Assembly: GCA_036571765.1 (NCBI GenBank)
Contig: BROE01000019.1
Coordinates: 5,581,824 to 5,645,823 of the forward strand
Direction: 5' to 3'
Source: Plecoglossus altivelis
Lineage: Eukaryota; Chordata; Actinopteri; Osmeriformes; Plecoglossidae
Length of the DNA: 64,000 bases
Of this stretch, positions 46,501-58,788 are shown piece by piece. The notes beneath the pieces are model-generated. The model was not told where the DNA came from. It made no database searches and was given only the letters and a program-made list of their open reading frames with translations. Numbering within the stretch: position 1 is the stretch's first letter; each line of letters starts with the position of its first letter. The translations under genes were made by a program, and so were the position numbers.

Positions 46501-48539
46501 GCATCAAGCATCCAGCATCTTCATTTCCCGTTGCCAAAGATTATTTGGGATGACCCAGTTACAGATTCTGAGCCTGAGGACGATGTGATGGACGAGCATG
46601 AGAATCTAAAGACAACAACCCAGAATCTTCTTGACAACCTGCTGCAGGCAGACAGTCACATGTCTGATAAGCACAGCTGGGCCCTGCAGGAGTTGATCCA
46701 GTCGAACAGTTTGAATCCAGAACTCAAGCAGATTGTCAAGAAGTCGTTACTGGACCAAGCACACAGTGGGCTGCCCAAGTGGCAGCAGCTGCAGAACTGG
46801 GAGACCCTGGCCAGCCTGAATCTCATCTGTGAAGGGGACCAGAGCCTGCTGGCCTTGCCACTGCTCAATCCACATCCTGAGATGCGGAACCTGGCCCAAC
46901 ACATCCTTAAAACAGTCTTCAACATCACCGATAAGGAGACACTCCAAAATGAGCTTCAAAAGCACATGACGTGAGAGTTCTTCGTCTTGTGTAGAAGTCG
47001 CCATTCTAAATTCTGTTCTGTCTATCTCTTGATATTCATTCATTTGATCCTTTGTCTATTCAGTCAGAAACAGATCAAGGAACTGCTGGACCAGCTCAAT
47101 GAGGACTTGGAGTTGATAGTGGATGTGGACCGGAGGTCAGAGGCCCAAAAAACTAAAGAAAACCTGCCACTCCCCCATGTCACTCCACCACTCCCCCATG
47201 TCACTCCACCACTCCCCCTAGTCACTCCACCACTCCAACTAGTCACTCCACCACTCCCCTTAGTCACTCCACCACTCCCACTTGAAACCTCGACACAACC
47301 TCCTGCCACCCCGACACTCCGCCCTGAAACTCTAACACTCTACCCTGAAACTCTAACACTCTACCCTGAAACTCTAACACTCCACCCTGAAACTCTAACA
47401 CTCCGCCCTGAAACTTCGATCACATGTAAGTATAATAAAATAAAAGGTTAATGTTCAAGTTGTGTAAAAAAAAAAATTCAGACAAATGAACTTCCCATTT
47501 CTACAATCCTGGGTTGTTAAATCTAAACTTTTTGCAGGTACGACACCCATTACTCAACAGTCAGTTTTATCAGTTATCGATGTGCCAGATCAAGATCAAG
47601 GTACCATATCCATTATATGTAAACCAAAATATGAACAGTGTTAGCAGTGAAAGCAGCAGTGATAAGTCCTTGTGCATGACCGCTTACATAATTCTGTCAC
47701 TATCAATCCCTCCAGAAAAAACACAGCGGAAGGCAAACCTACCCTGTGTCCGACAGCCATCTGTTAGGGAATTACCTCACGTGGAGATGAAGAGGAGCAA
47801 AGCTCTGGTTGTTCAAGCAGATGTACATGAGAAGAAGAGACACTCTTTCCTTCCACCTGTGTCTCCTCCCTGTGAAGCCAGACAGCACATCCACCTCAAG
47901 TCCTCGCATCTGCGGGAGACCCAGAGGAGCGTAGTCGAGATTAAGAAACAGACGGCACTGCTTCGTGATGATCCTCTGATGTATCTTTACAGTAAGTCCC
48001 GGAGTGACATACCAAGTGCCCTGGGTCTGGGCCAGCTCCCTAGCCAGCAGACCTCCTCTCTACAGACCCTGCTCTCTCCCTCACGGCACCCTGAATACTG
48101 CCGCATCCAGCCGAGCTGTGGCGAGGGGGACGCCGACTGGAGGGCGAGCCTCCACAAGTTAGTCTCGCTTTACGGCTTCCGCTCCAAGGATGCCCTGTCT
48201 TACTCCCCAGGGTATCAAGCGCCCCCTGCCTCTCGCATTCCCTCAGAGGCCATGTCCCCAGTCTTCCAGGTGCCCAAGCCCCCCTCCAGGCCCCCAGGAC
48301 AAAGTGCGCTTGGTCAGAGGGTCCTCCACAGGACCCAGCTGAGGGGGACGTGGGAGAGAACGCCGACTCATTTCCAGCATGAGGTCTCTCTCCCCTGGCA
48401 GCTGAGCAGCTACACTCTGAGTGCTCAGGGGAAGAGCAGGTATGGGAGGCTGGAGCTGGACTGGGTCAGGAGCCCAGATAGAGACTTCACAGCACCACGT
48501 GTACCAGCCAGTCTGACACCTGCCTGCCAAGCACTTTGA
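43569..48539 (+). CDS. wdr87: WDR87-like large WD-repeat protein
   Basis: Seven exons: 43569-43637, 43719-43928, 44028-46032, 46208-46970, 47064-47425, 47538-47600, 47716-48539. They total 4296 bases, giving 1431 aa. The N-terminal 750 residues are a series of WD-type beta-propeller blades, e.g. LLTGSMGLIAFWGF, CIYSGDACGFVQIWSRD, FLTACTGGWVKEWSS and LLALCGPGGTVEIWD. Most of this sits in one unusually long 2-kb exon. The middle is helical and acidic; exon 5 encodes 7-residue repeats. The C-terminus is basic with a conserved-looking block DWRASLHKLVSLYGF. Human WDR87 is expressed mainly in testis and is longer because of a coiled-coil expansion missing here. WDR97 is a similar alternative; WDR87 is favoured by the head-to-head SIPA1L3-like neighbour. 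A strong donor-like site at 47993 (GTAAGT) inside the last exon could give an alternative transcript. AATAAA is at 48695-48700. Confidence 0.8.
47165..47415 (+). repeat. Coding 21-bp minisatellite in wdr87 exon 5
   Basis: Two successive arrays of 21-bp units encode about six copies of a PLPxVTP heptad and then about five of ETLTLxP. All copies stay in frame. The array lies between the WD-repeat region and the C-terminus. Confidence 0.9.
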
Positions 48540-48700
48540 GGACTACAGTCATACAAACCAACAGAAGTGAAGATAATAGAATTACTTGGAGTATATTTTT
48601 TACACTACAGAAAAGGAATATATATATATGCATTTAAAAAAATGAATACTTTTGTTATCCCTACAGCCCTTACTTGTATTACCAGTTTCTAATTAATAAA

Positions 48701-49333
48701 CCACGGTTTGCTTATTATCCCGCCTATGTTATTGTGTGTGGTTTGTTCTGGTGTGTAACATAGCTCAAGAACAACTGCCAGGAGGTAGAAATGAGTTGGT
48801 CCACATTTTAATGTCATCCACTTCAACAGTCTGATCTAGGAAATGAATAAATTAACTACTGTCATCGGTACAATTTGAATCCAGATACAGTCATTTGATG
48901 CACGCTCTCCAAAACTGATCAACTTTCACTCTCAATGCTATGAGTATTAACACAAGTATGGTTGGACATGGAAGTTATCACATTGCCACATCTGTGTTGT
49001 ATGATAAATTGGAAGAAGATTTAAAAAAAAAGATTTAAAAAGCTACTAGCGGGGAAAAAAAGAGCTAGACTTTAAATAAAAATGTATGAAGTCATTCGAT
49101 TTCTGTATGGGGATGACAAGGGTTAGAGCACTCTGCCATATCTCCAGTCAGGTGATTCATAATAAGTAAAACTTGCAAGATGGCTCATGAGAACCACGAG
49201 GATGTCTCTACAGCTGTACAAACTTCTGCCTTGCTCACGTAGGGAGCACAGAGACAGCGTTCATTATCAAAACATGTCAGCTATGTTTCCTTCTGCACAA
49301 GAAATAATAAAATCCCAAATAAAAAGGCAGTGT
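48701..49333. other. Convergent intergenic region between wdr87 and itpkc
   Basis: No gene is seen. The region is AT-rich with short A runs. A candidate AATAAA on the - strand at 49334-49339 would end itpkc transcripts on its right edge. Confidence 0.55.
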
Positions 49334-49613
49334 TTTATTTGTCTTCAGCGCGGTTAATCTCCCAGCTGGCTGTGGTCGTGGTCAACTTTGACCGTCACAT
49401 ATTGTACTGCAGGGCTGTCTGCCCTACACTTAACCTTAGACTTGAGTTATTTACAGCGGTCCAAGCAGTCCCAAAGGTCGCCACAGAATTGAAGTCCCGT
49501 GGTTTTTGCGCATTAGACATGCTCCTAGCAGAGGAAGGCCAGAGCGTTTCACATCCGGTGCTGGTGGGGAGGACTGGTGAGCACAGAAACATCCTTCCGT
49601 GGAAGACTGGGAC

Positions 49614-52509
49614 TCAGGTGACAGGGAGCAAGCTGGACAGGATGTCGATGAGGTTGTCCAGCCCCCACAGGTAGCCGTCCTCCCGGTTCCCCTCCACCCA
49701 GGGGGTGCGGTGGTCCAGGGTCAGCGGAGGTGGCAGAGGAACAGTCTTTCCAAAATCAATCATCCAGACCCCCACCTTCCCTGTACCATCATGTACAAAC
49801 AGCAGGGAGCTGCCCACCACCTGGAGACAAGCTAGGGTTAGCGCCTTTAATGCTACAGTACTGTACTGTTTGAAAGCAGTACTGTTCAGAAGATACACAA
49901 GACAGGCAAACAATAGACATCTTACTTCATAAGTTCTGAAGAAGTCTGAGGTCTCCAAAACTGTCCGAAGCTCCTTCAGCCGTTTCAGATAACCTCTCTG
50001 ACAGCAGACAGGAATGACAAGTATTTTTATGAGAAAACTGAGACTTGAACACATGGACGAGCATGTGATTGAAAAAACAGTTCTACTAACTCACCACTAT
50101 TTGGATATTACAGTCTACAAAGTCCTTCAGCGCTTCCAACACCTGCTCTCTGCTCTTGGTCCTTTTGAAGTTTGTGTTGCACATCCCATCGGTTTTCTTC
50201 AAATGGATGAGAAAAGGTTTATGGTCAGTTTTACTGTGACTGCCTCTGTCCTAGGATCACAACACTGCAGTACTCATTTACTTATTTAATTTAGCTCTTT
50301 GTTTTAGAAAACAACAAAGTACTTCACTGTTCACTTAAAATCTCAATAAGATTTCCCCCTGGAAATCTTCCAGCCGGATTTCCCCCCTGAAGGTCCACCG
50401 GACTGCATTTCTCACCACTGCTTGTATGTGTTTGAATTTTGCATGCAAGAGTATATAGTGGTTTATACCTTGACCCCTTCGATGCGGAAGCCCAGGGTAG
50501 TTGTGGAGCTCAGGGTCTCCCTCCACTGCATGTACCTGGTCTTCAGCACAGCCTGCTGGGCTCGCTCCTGAGGCGTGGGGGCCTCTGGATCCACAGCCAC
50601 CATCTTCTCATACATGTCTTTACGGGGCTGCGGTCGCTCCCGTGCCTTCAGCAGCTCCTCCTCCAGGTACGTCCTGGGAGATCACAGAGTTTCATCTCAC
50701 GTGCTCTGCACACAAACATGTGCGCACACACACAGAGAACACTGCTGCTTTAAAAAAAAAGGCGTGTAGGCTCTTCTGTCACGCCCACCCTCGCTCACTC
50801 ACCGGCTGCCCATCTTGCAGTCCATGATGGAGGGCGAGTTGAAGTGCGTCAGCAGGTCGTCCATCATGTTGTAGTCCTGCTGGGCCCGCTGCACCACCCC
50901 GTGGTAGGCTGGTACGAAGGGCCTGAGGGAGTCCGACATCAGCCTCTGCAAGCAGCGCTGCTCCCCCTCACAGAAGCGTTTCAGCAGCATGCCGTGGTCT
51001 CCTGCATGGAAGCTTCCTGCCATGCAGGAGACGGAGACGCATGGAAAAAAAGAAAGGTTAATATATGTGTTACATTTGCCAAGCACGTATCCCTCTTTTA
51101 CACATCAGGTTCGCAGCACAACGCCTGGTGAAGCGAAGCTGTGAAGTCGTAAAACCACCCACCTGCATGTCCGACCACTTGCACCCATTGTTGTGGTTTC
51201 TTGTGCTGCACAGGCAGGACGTGCTGGTTCCCTGTGGGTTTGGGTTTCTTCCATGTGGTGTTCTGCATGAAGAGAGAGAGCAAAGGTGCAGAACGTTACA
51301 CCACAGAGGCCCATTCTGAACATACATAAATAACACCCTATCTCTCGCACGCACGCACGCACGCTCACTCACTCACGCACACGCTCACTCACACACACGC
51401 TCACTCACACACACGCTCGCTCGCTCGCTCGCATGCACGCACGCACACACACACACACACGCACACACGTCACGTTTCTTGGCTGCTATCCCAGGACATA
51501 CACAATATACAGAGTCTCAGACTTCAGACTTCATCACCTAACTTGTGACCTGTAGGTGAGCGTCTCCATGGAGACAGCTATAGTCTAGCAAATTGAGCAA
51601 AGACGTGTTGGGGGAGAGGTTGGGCTCTTGTCTTGTGCAACAGCTGCTCATATTCATCAAACATTTACAGGCTGGGCTTGTTTTCCACAAAGTGGTAGTG
51701 AAAAGCTTGGACAACGCCCACCTAACATCCCAAACATACAGTGGGCAGTTATGAGATCCATTATCCGTACAAAGACAACATTTAACCAGTTAAATATGAT
51801 GTGATACACAATTGATATTTCTAATCAACAATCTGTCAGATATTTTCTTTTGCATGAATGACGAATATTGATCGAAGGGAAATAAGAAATGACACTTGTG
51901 TCGCATGTCCGTAGTCTGAGCATCAGTATTTACAGGGTGACACTATACGCAGGTCTAGACGAGTTTGGACAGGATTTCACTATTCGGTTCGTCTGGTTAT
52001 ACGGGCCCTTTAGCCCAACATTCTCCCACGCAACTTACCCGATGGGGTTCATCTAGGCAAGCCGATACATTTGTCACGTGAATGTGATTTTCATAGTTGC
52101 TACTTGCACCATCCTCTTCATAATCTTCGAAAGACGACGTAGGTGACAGTATAGACGAGGACGCATTCGACAGTTTCCTGAGTAGTGACGAGGCAGGCGA
52201 GCCCCCGAACCCACTGTCCGAGCACACCGATTCTTCCTCGGTATGGGAGCCAACGGAGAGTCCGCCAACTCTCATGGCCTTTAGTTCAATACGGCACGGG
52301 CTCAAGTCGCGAGTGACAACTAACTGTGGAACATGTTCACGTGCGCTTTCGCAAACACAGGTGATATCAGCGTCACTATAGTTGTGGGAGTCTGGCTTAT
52401 CCTCTGTCGACCATACTGCCGCTGGATCCGCAAATGCGCCGGAGCAACTGACTTCTTTCTCTCCCATGCTCCTCGAAGCTGTCGTTACTGGCGTTTTGGT
52501 CATTCTCAT
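49614..52509 (-). CDS. itpkc: Inositol-trisphosphate 3-kinase C
   Basis: Seven exons on the - strand: 52039-52509, 51163-51262, 50803-51016, 50469-50673, 50095-50196, 49926-49997, 49614-49820. They total 1371 bases, giving 456 aa. The enzyme phosphorylates Ins(1,4,5)P3 to Ins(1,3,4,5)P4, ending the calcium-releasing signal. The catalytic half shows QQWVQVVGHAGSF, SIMDCKMGSRTYLEEEL (the PxxxDxKxG inositol-kinase motif), RKDMYEKMVAVDPEAPT, RYMQWRETLSSTTTLGFRIEG, SSLLFVHD and VWMIDFGKT (DFG-like metal site), ending EGNREDGYLWGLDNLIDIL. ITPKC rather than A or B is favoured by LRPFVPAY, PSIMDCKMGS and CNTNFK. The first exon (157 aa) is Ser-rich and acidic with no known fold. It is much shorter than the human ITPKC N-terminus, where nuclear export and actin-binding signals lie. 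Two in-frame ATGs are two codons apart; the first is used. Confidence 0.93.
51340..51470. repeat. CACG/CTCA/CTCG low-complexity tract
   Basis: About 130 bp of ACGC, CTCA, CTCG and CA units in itpkc intron 1. Confidence 0.92.
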
Positions 52510-53408
52510 GTGTCACTAGTAAGTCCCGTTGTTAAATGCCACTGATGCAATTTAGCTTGTTCCAAAAGGCCACTGGTACGGCGTGTTACCACTTTGCTAG
52601 CGAGCCTGAAAGAAAACAATAACCTGGCTGATCTCAGCAACTCCTGCCCCTTCCACCAAACCTCTGGGCCGTTCGAATAATCAGTAGCGCATTTCTGATT
52701 AACCATCCATATACTTCACGCAGCCAATTATATTTCTCGAAATGCGTGTCTATAGCAAAATGATGTCATTTATGACAAGAAGCTAGCTAGCCCAACCAAA
52801 AAAATACCCGGAGCTGAGTTGATCGCGCTGTGTGTGTGATGCGGCGGCCTGTACGCCTATTCTTTCACCACACGAGGGTGCTAGTAAGCACTTCGTCGTG
52901 ATATTGACAAACGAGGAAGAAGTTGCCATGGGACACAGGAAGTAAATATATATCAGAGGGAGATAAACCAGGATCAGCTGAAGAGGCAGTTAGCTGTGTG
53001 TGTAGCAGCAGATATGTTAATTAGGATGTCTGGAATTTTACTTTAATCCAGAGATCATATTGACGGTACATAATTTGCAGCAAAAATGCAAAGTGTCAAT
53101 ACTTCTGTTACACAGTTTATCTGATTGAAACAGTACTAGTGTAGATACAAAGCTATATCCTTACACTGCAAACACCAGCGACAGCTTGGTATTTTACTAA
53201 TTGGATTGACCTGGCGAGTTAATAGACTGTAACATGCAAAGCTGTCCGTTGAAATGCATTTTAAGACTTCTTTGGATGCTGTTATTTAGTTTTTCAACAA
53301 TCCAGAATCAACTGGTGGTCCACTGGATGTTGGATTGGAAGCAGATATTGTGATTCATTTCTATCCAGCTATTCCTTCAGTATTAAGGGGAGTCCCAACA
53401 AGTCAGCG
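52510..53408. promoter_or_regulatory. Divergent promoter region of itpkc and snx19
   Basis: 900 bp between two start codons that point apart. It should hold the 5' UTRs and promoters of both genes. A G/C-richer, CpG-containing part lies near 52800-52930. No separate coding exon is seen. Confidence 0.5.
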
Positions 53409-56400
53409 ATGCCTCCCGATGCTCCAGGCTCTCAGCAGTGGTACCTGTCTGAACTACTTGGGCAGCGGAGGCTGTTAGGGTTTACTCTCCTGCTGGCGTG
53501 GCTTCTCCTTTTCCACCTGCTGGTGAACGTGTGGCTGCTCTGCGTTTTCACCAGTCTCTTGGTGGTTCTTGGAGGTTGGCTGGGGATCCGTGCCGCCCTC
53601 GATGCAAACAGCCTGCTCCACCTGGAACACTTTGTGCCCTTGGGAAGGACCCAGCCAGCCCTCCACTCCCCAGAGAGCGAATGGAGGCTGGACCACCAGA
53701 TCCACAACGCAGTCCTCAAAGCGGTCCGGGACTTTGTCTCGTCGTGGTACCGCACCCTGGTGTTTGAGGAGGGCGGTGAGTTTGAGCAGGAGGTGCAGGA
53801 TGCCATGCTGGAGTCTGTGATGGAGCTGAAGGATCGAGCCCGGCGTGTGGACAGGAAAGCCCTGGTGCAGAGGGCCCTGGAGCTGTGTGGGTGCCACTTG
53901 CAGAGCTACATGACAGCCAGGGAAATGCAGGCGGAGGCTAAGAAGCTGCAGAGAGAAGGTAGCAGCCTGTGGGAGCTCTACAGCAAGGCAGATGCCCCCC
54001 ACCCTGCCCTGAGCAGCCCAGCTACAGAGCTCAGCTATGCCAGGGCAGTGGTGAACCTCCTCCTCCATGTTCTAGTCCCGCCCCCTCACCTGGAGACCAG
54101 GACAGGACGCTACATGGTGGGGGAACTCATCACCTGCAACGTGTTGCTGCCTCTCGTCAGCAGGGTGTCGGATCCAGACTGGCTGAACCTGACCATCGTG
54201 GACATCTTCACCAAGTCACGGGAGCAGCCGGGGGATGACGTAGAAGAGCTACCTGGGACTCTGTACAAAAGCCAGACCCAGAACGACTCCTGGGCCACCT
54301 GTTGCTCCGATTCAACAACCTTAGATGAACAAGACTTCCCCAGCAAAGACCAAGTTGACCTGGCAGGCGTTTCCAATGGCGCCAATCCTCACGAGTCCTT
54401 CTATATGTCGCAAGGTTTGAAAGAAGAGGCTCTTCAGGACAGCATGTTGAGTCTGGTCAGCTCTGGGAAAGGAGACAGCTGCTCCGCGGGCCTCCTCAGT
54501 CCCTGCCGAGCCAACTGCTTTTATCAGCGGACAGACTCAGACCAGGATTCCCAATCCCTGGATTCCAAGAAGCTCTCCTTCGACTCCCTTCTGCGCATGG
54601 ACTCCGAGGAGGACCAGGTAGACAGCTACTGCGAGTGCACTTCGCCAACGAACTTCTGCAGTGCGCTGGGGTTTGAGGATGACCTGTCTGGATGCTTTGG
54701 TCCCCTGAGGGCCCTTGGGACCAAGGTGACGGTGCCTGAGGAGCCCCACTGGCCGGCGGGGATGGCGGAGGACCTACCTGCGGTCTGTGCTGCAGGGGGG
54801 CTGTGTCTGAGCCCCTTCAGCTTCGAGCCCCAGGCCAGCCCGGACGGCCCTTCCATCATCCAGAATCTGCGCATCTCTGGTACTGTCACCGCCAAGGAGC
54901 ACCGTGGTACTGGAAACCATCCCTATACCCTCTACACTGTGAAGGTAACATGTCAGTCAACACACAGATCTATTTACACCCCTGTTCAGTCTGTTACAAA
55001 CAATGTTTTAACGGTTTTACAGTCGGTCTAAGTGTAGTGTTACAGCACGAGACGTAAGCGTTTAAATATGAACAATAACGCTGTTGGTTTTCCTCAGTAT
55101 GAAACCATCGTTGATCCCGATTGCCTGGGCACTTTGCAGCCTGTTGCCTACCACACAGTGAACAGGCGCTACAGTGAATTCCTCAACCTGCAAACACGGC
55201 TAGAAGAGAAGCCTGATCTCAGGAAGATGATAAAGAGCCGAGGTCCCACCTTCAGCATCAACACCATTGATGTACTAAGTCACTGAGATGCCTTAGCCCA
55301 GGGATTCAAATCTCCCCAACTTCCGCATTTCAGATATCAAAGGCCCTAAGAAGCTTTTTCCTGACCTTTCATTTGGAAACGCCGATCTTGAGAAGGTGGA
55401 AGTTCGAAAGAGCCAGCTGGATACTTTTCTCAAAGTAGGATGTAACGAAATGATTGTTTTCCCTACCAAAGGCTTCCTTTGGTACAATATAATTCAGCTC
55501 TAAGACGAATTCAGCTGTAAACCGAATAAAATTTATTTGAAATATATATTCAAATTCTATTAATTTTGATTAATTATTGTCTTATCCTTGCCCGTGTTGG
55601 CAGCAACTGAGCACCATCCCAGAGACAGCAAACAGCGAGGTGATGCAGGAATTCCTGGCCCTCAACACAGACGCCAGCACAGCTTTTGAGAAGAAGCCGT
55701 TTGTCATGTCAAGGCTTGATAAGGTGAGATACAACCGACCACAGCTTAACTGATCAGTAACAGGGTATGCTATGCTTTGTAAGAACCCCCTTTGGGTTCA
55801 TGGTTATATGGTTGCCTCTGTAGATGGTGGTGAATGCTTTAGACACCCTGAAGACAGCCTTCCCTCGCTCTGAACCCCTGAGCCCCTCTGAAGACCTGGA
55901 GGGAGACAGCAGCTCTGAGAGCAAAGTTCCCCCAGACAGCAGGAAACCCAGGTGAGATGACGTCTCAGTAGCTGCCAGAGCAACTCCTCAGACGTTCTTT
56001 TTTTTTCCTATTTAATTTTGAACGGAATGTACAGTGCTTCCATTGATTGGAAGCTGTCTTCACCGCATTACAGTGGAGAGAGTGTTAGTCTGAGTTTGTG
56101 CTACGGTGAGTCTGAGTTTAAGTGCTTGTTACGTATCATGCGTCAGGTCCCGGCTCAGATTCTCCAGTAAGATCGCTCCTTCTCTCAACCTACCTGACCT
56201 GCAGCCCAAAGTGACCTACTCCTTCAGAGAAGACAGCACTGTAAGTCATTGAGTTACTGCCATTCATGAACAGCAGCACTAAACATATGATATCCCAGTC
56301 AATATGCATTCAACAAGAGTACAATTGCCTCTCATATTACGGTAAAGAAAACTTCTACAGAGCACGTTGGTGTGTTTTGTTCCACGGGCCTCCTTACCTC

Positions 56401-57121
56401 TGTTGTCTCCGCTGCGTCATCGCAGGTGTTCAGCGGCTTATCCCTGTCTGGCCTGGAGAGCTTTGTTGGCGAGCAGGAGAGGCTCCTGAGCTGGCCCCCT
56501 GGGACGTGCCCTGGAGAGGGTAGGAGGGCCAGCCAGCGGCCTGGGGCAGACCGGAGAGGTGGAGGGGCTTGGGAGAGGAAACCTCGCGGGACAGGTAAGG
56601 CTCCCCTGCGCAGAAAGGTGCGGTACAGTCGACAGGATGTCGAGTCTGTGGAGAATAACGCAGTCCCAACATTAGTCTCTCGACGGGGTTAAGTGAGAGT
56701 GTGTGGGGTGCAACTGGGGTAGGAGAAGCGGTCTCTTTTCCACTGGATGGCAGTAGTACCTCACTGTTCCATGCTAGAGCACTCAGCAGGGCTTTGGTGG
56801 ATGGCTCGTGGTTTTTCTTGCATGATCATCTGATATCCCTATTATTGCACCATGCCTGGCAGCTGTGGTGGGGTTTATTGTGCACTGTGCCTTGGTTTTA
56901 TGTTGTACGTTCAATATGAACCATTTCTTTGTCACTTTGCATAAAATGATAAAAGGTGAAGGTCTCATGCAGACCTGTGTGTGTGTGTGTGTGACAGACA
57001 CAGCTGTGGCAGATGTGGTCCTGGACATCCTGTGTCTGCTGATGAGGCACCAGTGGAGCTGGCTCTGCACAGAGAACATTCAGAAGACCATCAGACTGCT
57101 GTTTGGCACCTTCATCGAGAG
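53409..57121 (+). CDS. snx19: Sorting nexin 19 (3' end outside window)
   Basis: Eight exons: 53409-54944, 55098-55242, 55334-55434, 55604-55723, 55824-55951, 56147-56240, 56426-56594, 56998-57121. They give 805 aa plus two bases; roughly the last 170 residues of the family length are missing. SNX19 sits at ER-endosome contacts and binds phosphoinositides. A hydrophobic N-terminal hairpin at about 22-62 (LLLAWLLLFHLLVNVWLL) anchors it in membrane. A PXA domain follows (DFVSSWYRTLVFEEG to VELITCN-like MVGELITCNVLLPL). A Ser/Asp-rich linker leads to the PX domain, split over exons 1-5 (YTLYTVK, RRYSEFLNLQTRLEE, IKGPKKLFPDLSFGN, FLALNTDAS). The start of the C-terminal nexin region is present (DTAVADVVLDILCLLMRHQWSWLCTENIQK). 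The long first exon carrying half the protein matches the family. The next exon lies beyond the repeats or the gap. Confidence 0.92.
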
Positions 57122-57944
57122 GTAACCCACCTCAGAGCGCATCTCCTCTACCCTTCTTTACAGGTTGGATGAGCAGCTCTCAGATGGTGGTCACTGTGTT
57201 ATTCCACCGCTGTTCAGAGGCCAACATTTTACAGTCTGTGAAATAGCATTCATGAAGGTGAGATATAGACCGTGTGAAAGAAGTCGTTTGCACAAAAAAC
57301 AACTTGGTCTAGTTGGTCTAGACTAGTTGGTCTCCTAATCCAGTGTGGTCTGAGGTCCTGTCTGCTCATGCATCCTGACAGGTCTGCTGTTATTTCCCTT
57401 CAAGACATACAGTGGGCCTTTGACGTTTTACCAGGAATGGTTTCGTGAGATGACAAGAGGTTTTCAGCCGTAGGGTAATCCATGATAAGTATCTGAAATT
57501 CCATAAGATTCTGTCCAAAAACAAAAGGATTCCATGAATGGAAGTGATTAAACAATGGATTTGATCGTTTGGTTTTGTTTTGCAACAAGTGTTTTTGGAC
57601 AGTGTTCTGTACATTAATTCTATAGACATGTTTTGTTTCATAACAATTTGGTTAAATGCTGTTATGAAATGTTATTTATATTTCATTTCTGGGCTTAATA
57701 ACCTATCAAGTTGCCTGCAATTATTGCAGAATTGAAAGCTTTGGCTATGCCCGTGAAAAGATAATCTGTCTATGAAGTCATCACAGCTTGCATTAGCAGA
57801 AAAGTGACAGCCAAGTGTTTGCCAAGAAAGCTGTGTTTTGCAAACCTTCCAGCCGAATGGAACGCCTTCTAAATACACGAGATCTGCTTTCCAACACTGT
57901 TCTCAGAAGCCTCAATTCATGCAGCACACTGCCTATCAGCCAGA

Positions 57945-58235
57945 GAGCTGTCACTCAGAGACAGAACCTGCTAGTCCAGAGAGGGAGAGCCGTTTCTCAA
58001 AGACAGAACCTGCTAGTCCAGAGAGGGAGAGCTGTCCCTCAAAGACAGAACCTGCTAGTCCAAAGAGAGAGGGCTGTCCTTCAGAGACAGAACCTGCTAG
58101 TCCAGAGAGGGAGAGCTGTCCTTCAGAGACAGAACCTGCTAGTCCAGACAGGAAGTGTCCCTCAGAGACAGAACCTGCTAGTCCAGAGAGGGAATGCTGT
58201 CACTCAGAGACAGAACCTTCCAGTACAGAGGGAGC
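57945..58235. repeat. 42-bp minisatellite, about seven copies
   Basis: Units around CAGAGACAGAACCTGCTAGT followed by CCAGAGAGGGAGAGCTGTC repeat about seven times. One unit is 39 bp, so all keep frame. Two forward frames are open for 148-151 codons (one reads SETEPASPERESCP per unit). It lies in the snx19 intron; coding use is not supported. Confidence 0.9.
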
Positions 58236-58788
58236 GCTGTCCCTCAGGGCTCCTCAGTTGAGGTGTCTCCTTGTAAAATGCAGGTCGTCATAACAGACCA
58301 GCATGTGGTGGGGCTTTGTTCATTCTCTTCCTAAACTCGCCAACACTAATATTTGTTTGCACGCACAGTGAGCAATTTTTCACTCAGCCACACTCTGACT
58401 TGATACCCATGCCTCTCCGGCTCCTTGCTTGCTGAGGCCTAGGGGTTGGCTTCATATAGGAAAGTGGTGCCCCTGTTTCAAGCCTCTTTGTTACATGGAT
58501 ACTCTTAATCTTTTTTTTTTTTTTGCTCGAGAAGCTGTAAAACCTGGTATTTTGATTGAGGAACATACATATTTTATGTGCTTAGTTACCTTGGTTAGTA
58601 CTGAAATGTTTTGTTTTAATGATCTAAGAACTATATGCATCATAAAACCAAAATAATGTGATATTTTAATGTTTCTGTGTAATCCGTCTGCCTTTAGCCG
58701 TCAGCGTTTTAATGATCATAATTGTAAACAGTTTTTTGGGGCCCAACGTGTTAACAAAACATCTGCCCTGGAAAGGTGCTGTCGGGGT

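Noticed and set aside
53475..54068. 197-codon reverse frame within snx19 exon 1
   Set aside because: Antisense shadow of the long snx19 exon; Leu/His/Gln-rich with no family resemblance.
57160..57245. Possible next snx19 exon (acceptor then LDEQLSDGG)
   Set aside because: The frame joins and a weak L-D-E-Q resemblance exists, but the expected Trp and the following conserved residues are absent and a stop or drift follows, so I treat it as chance.
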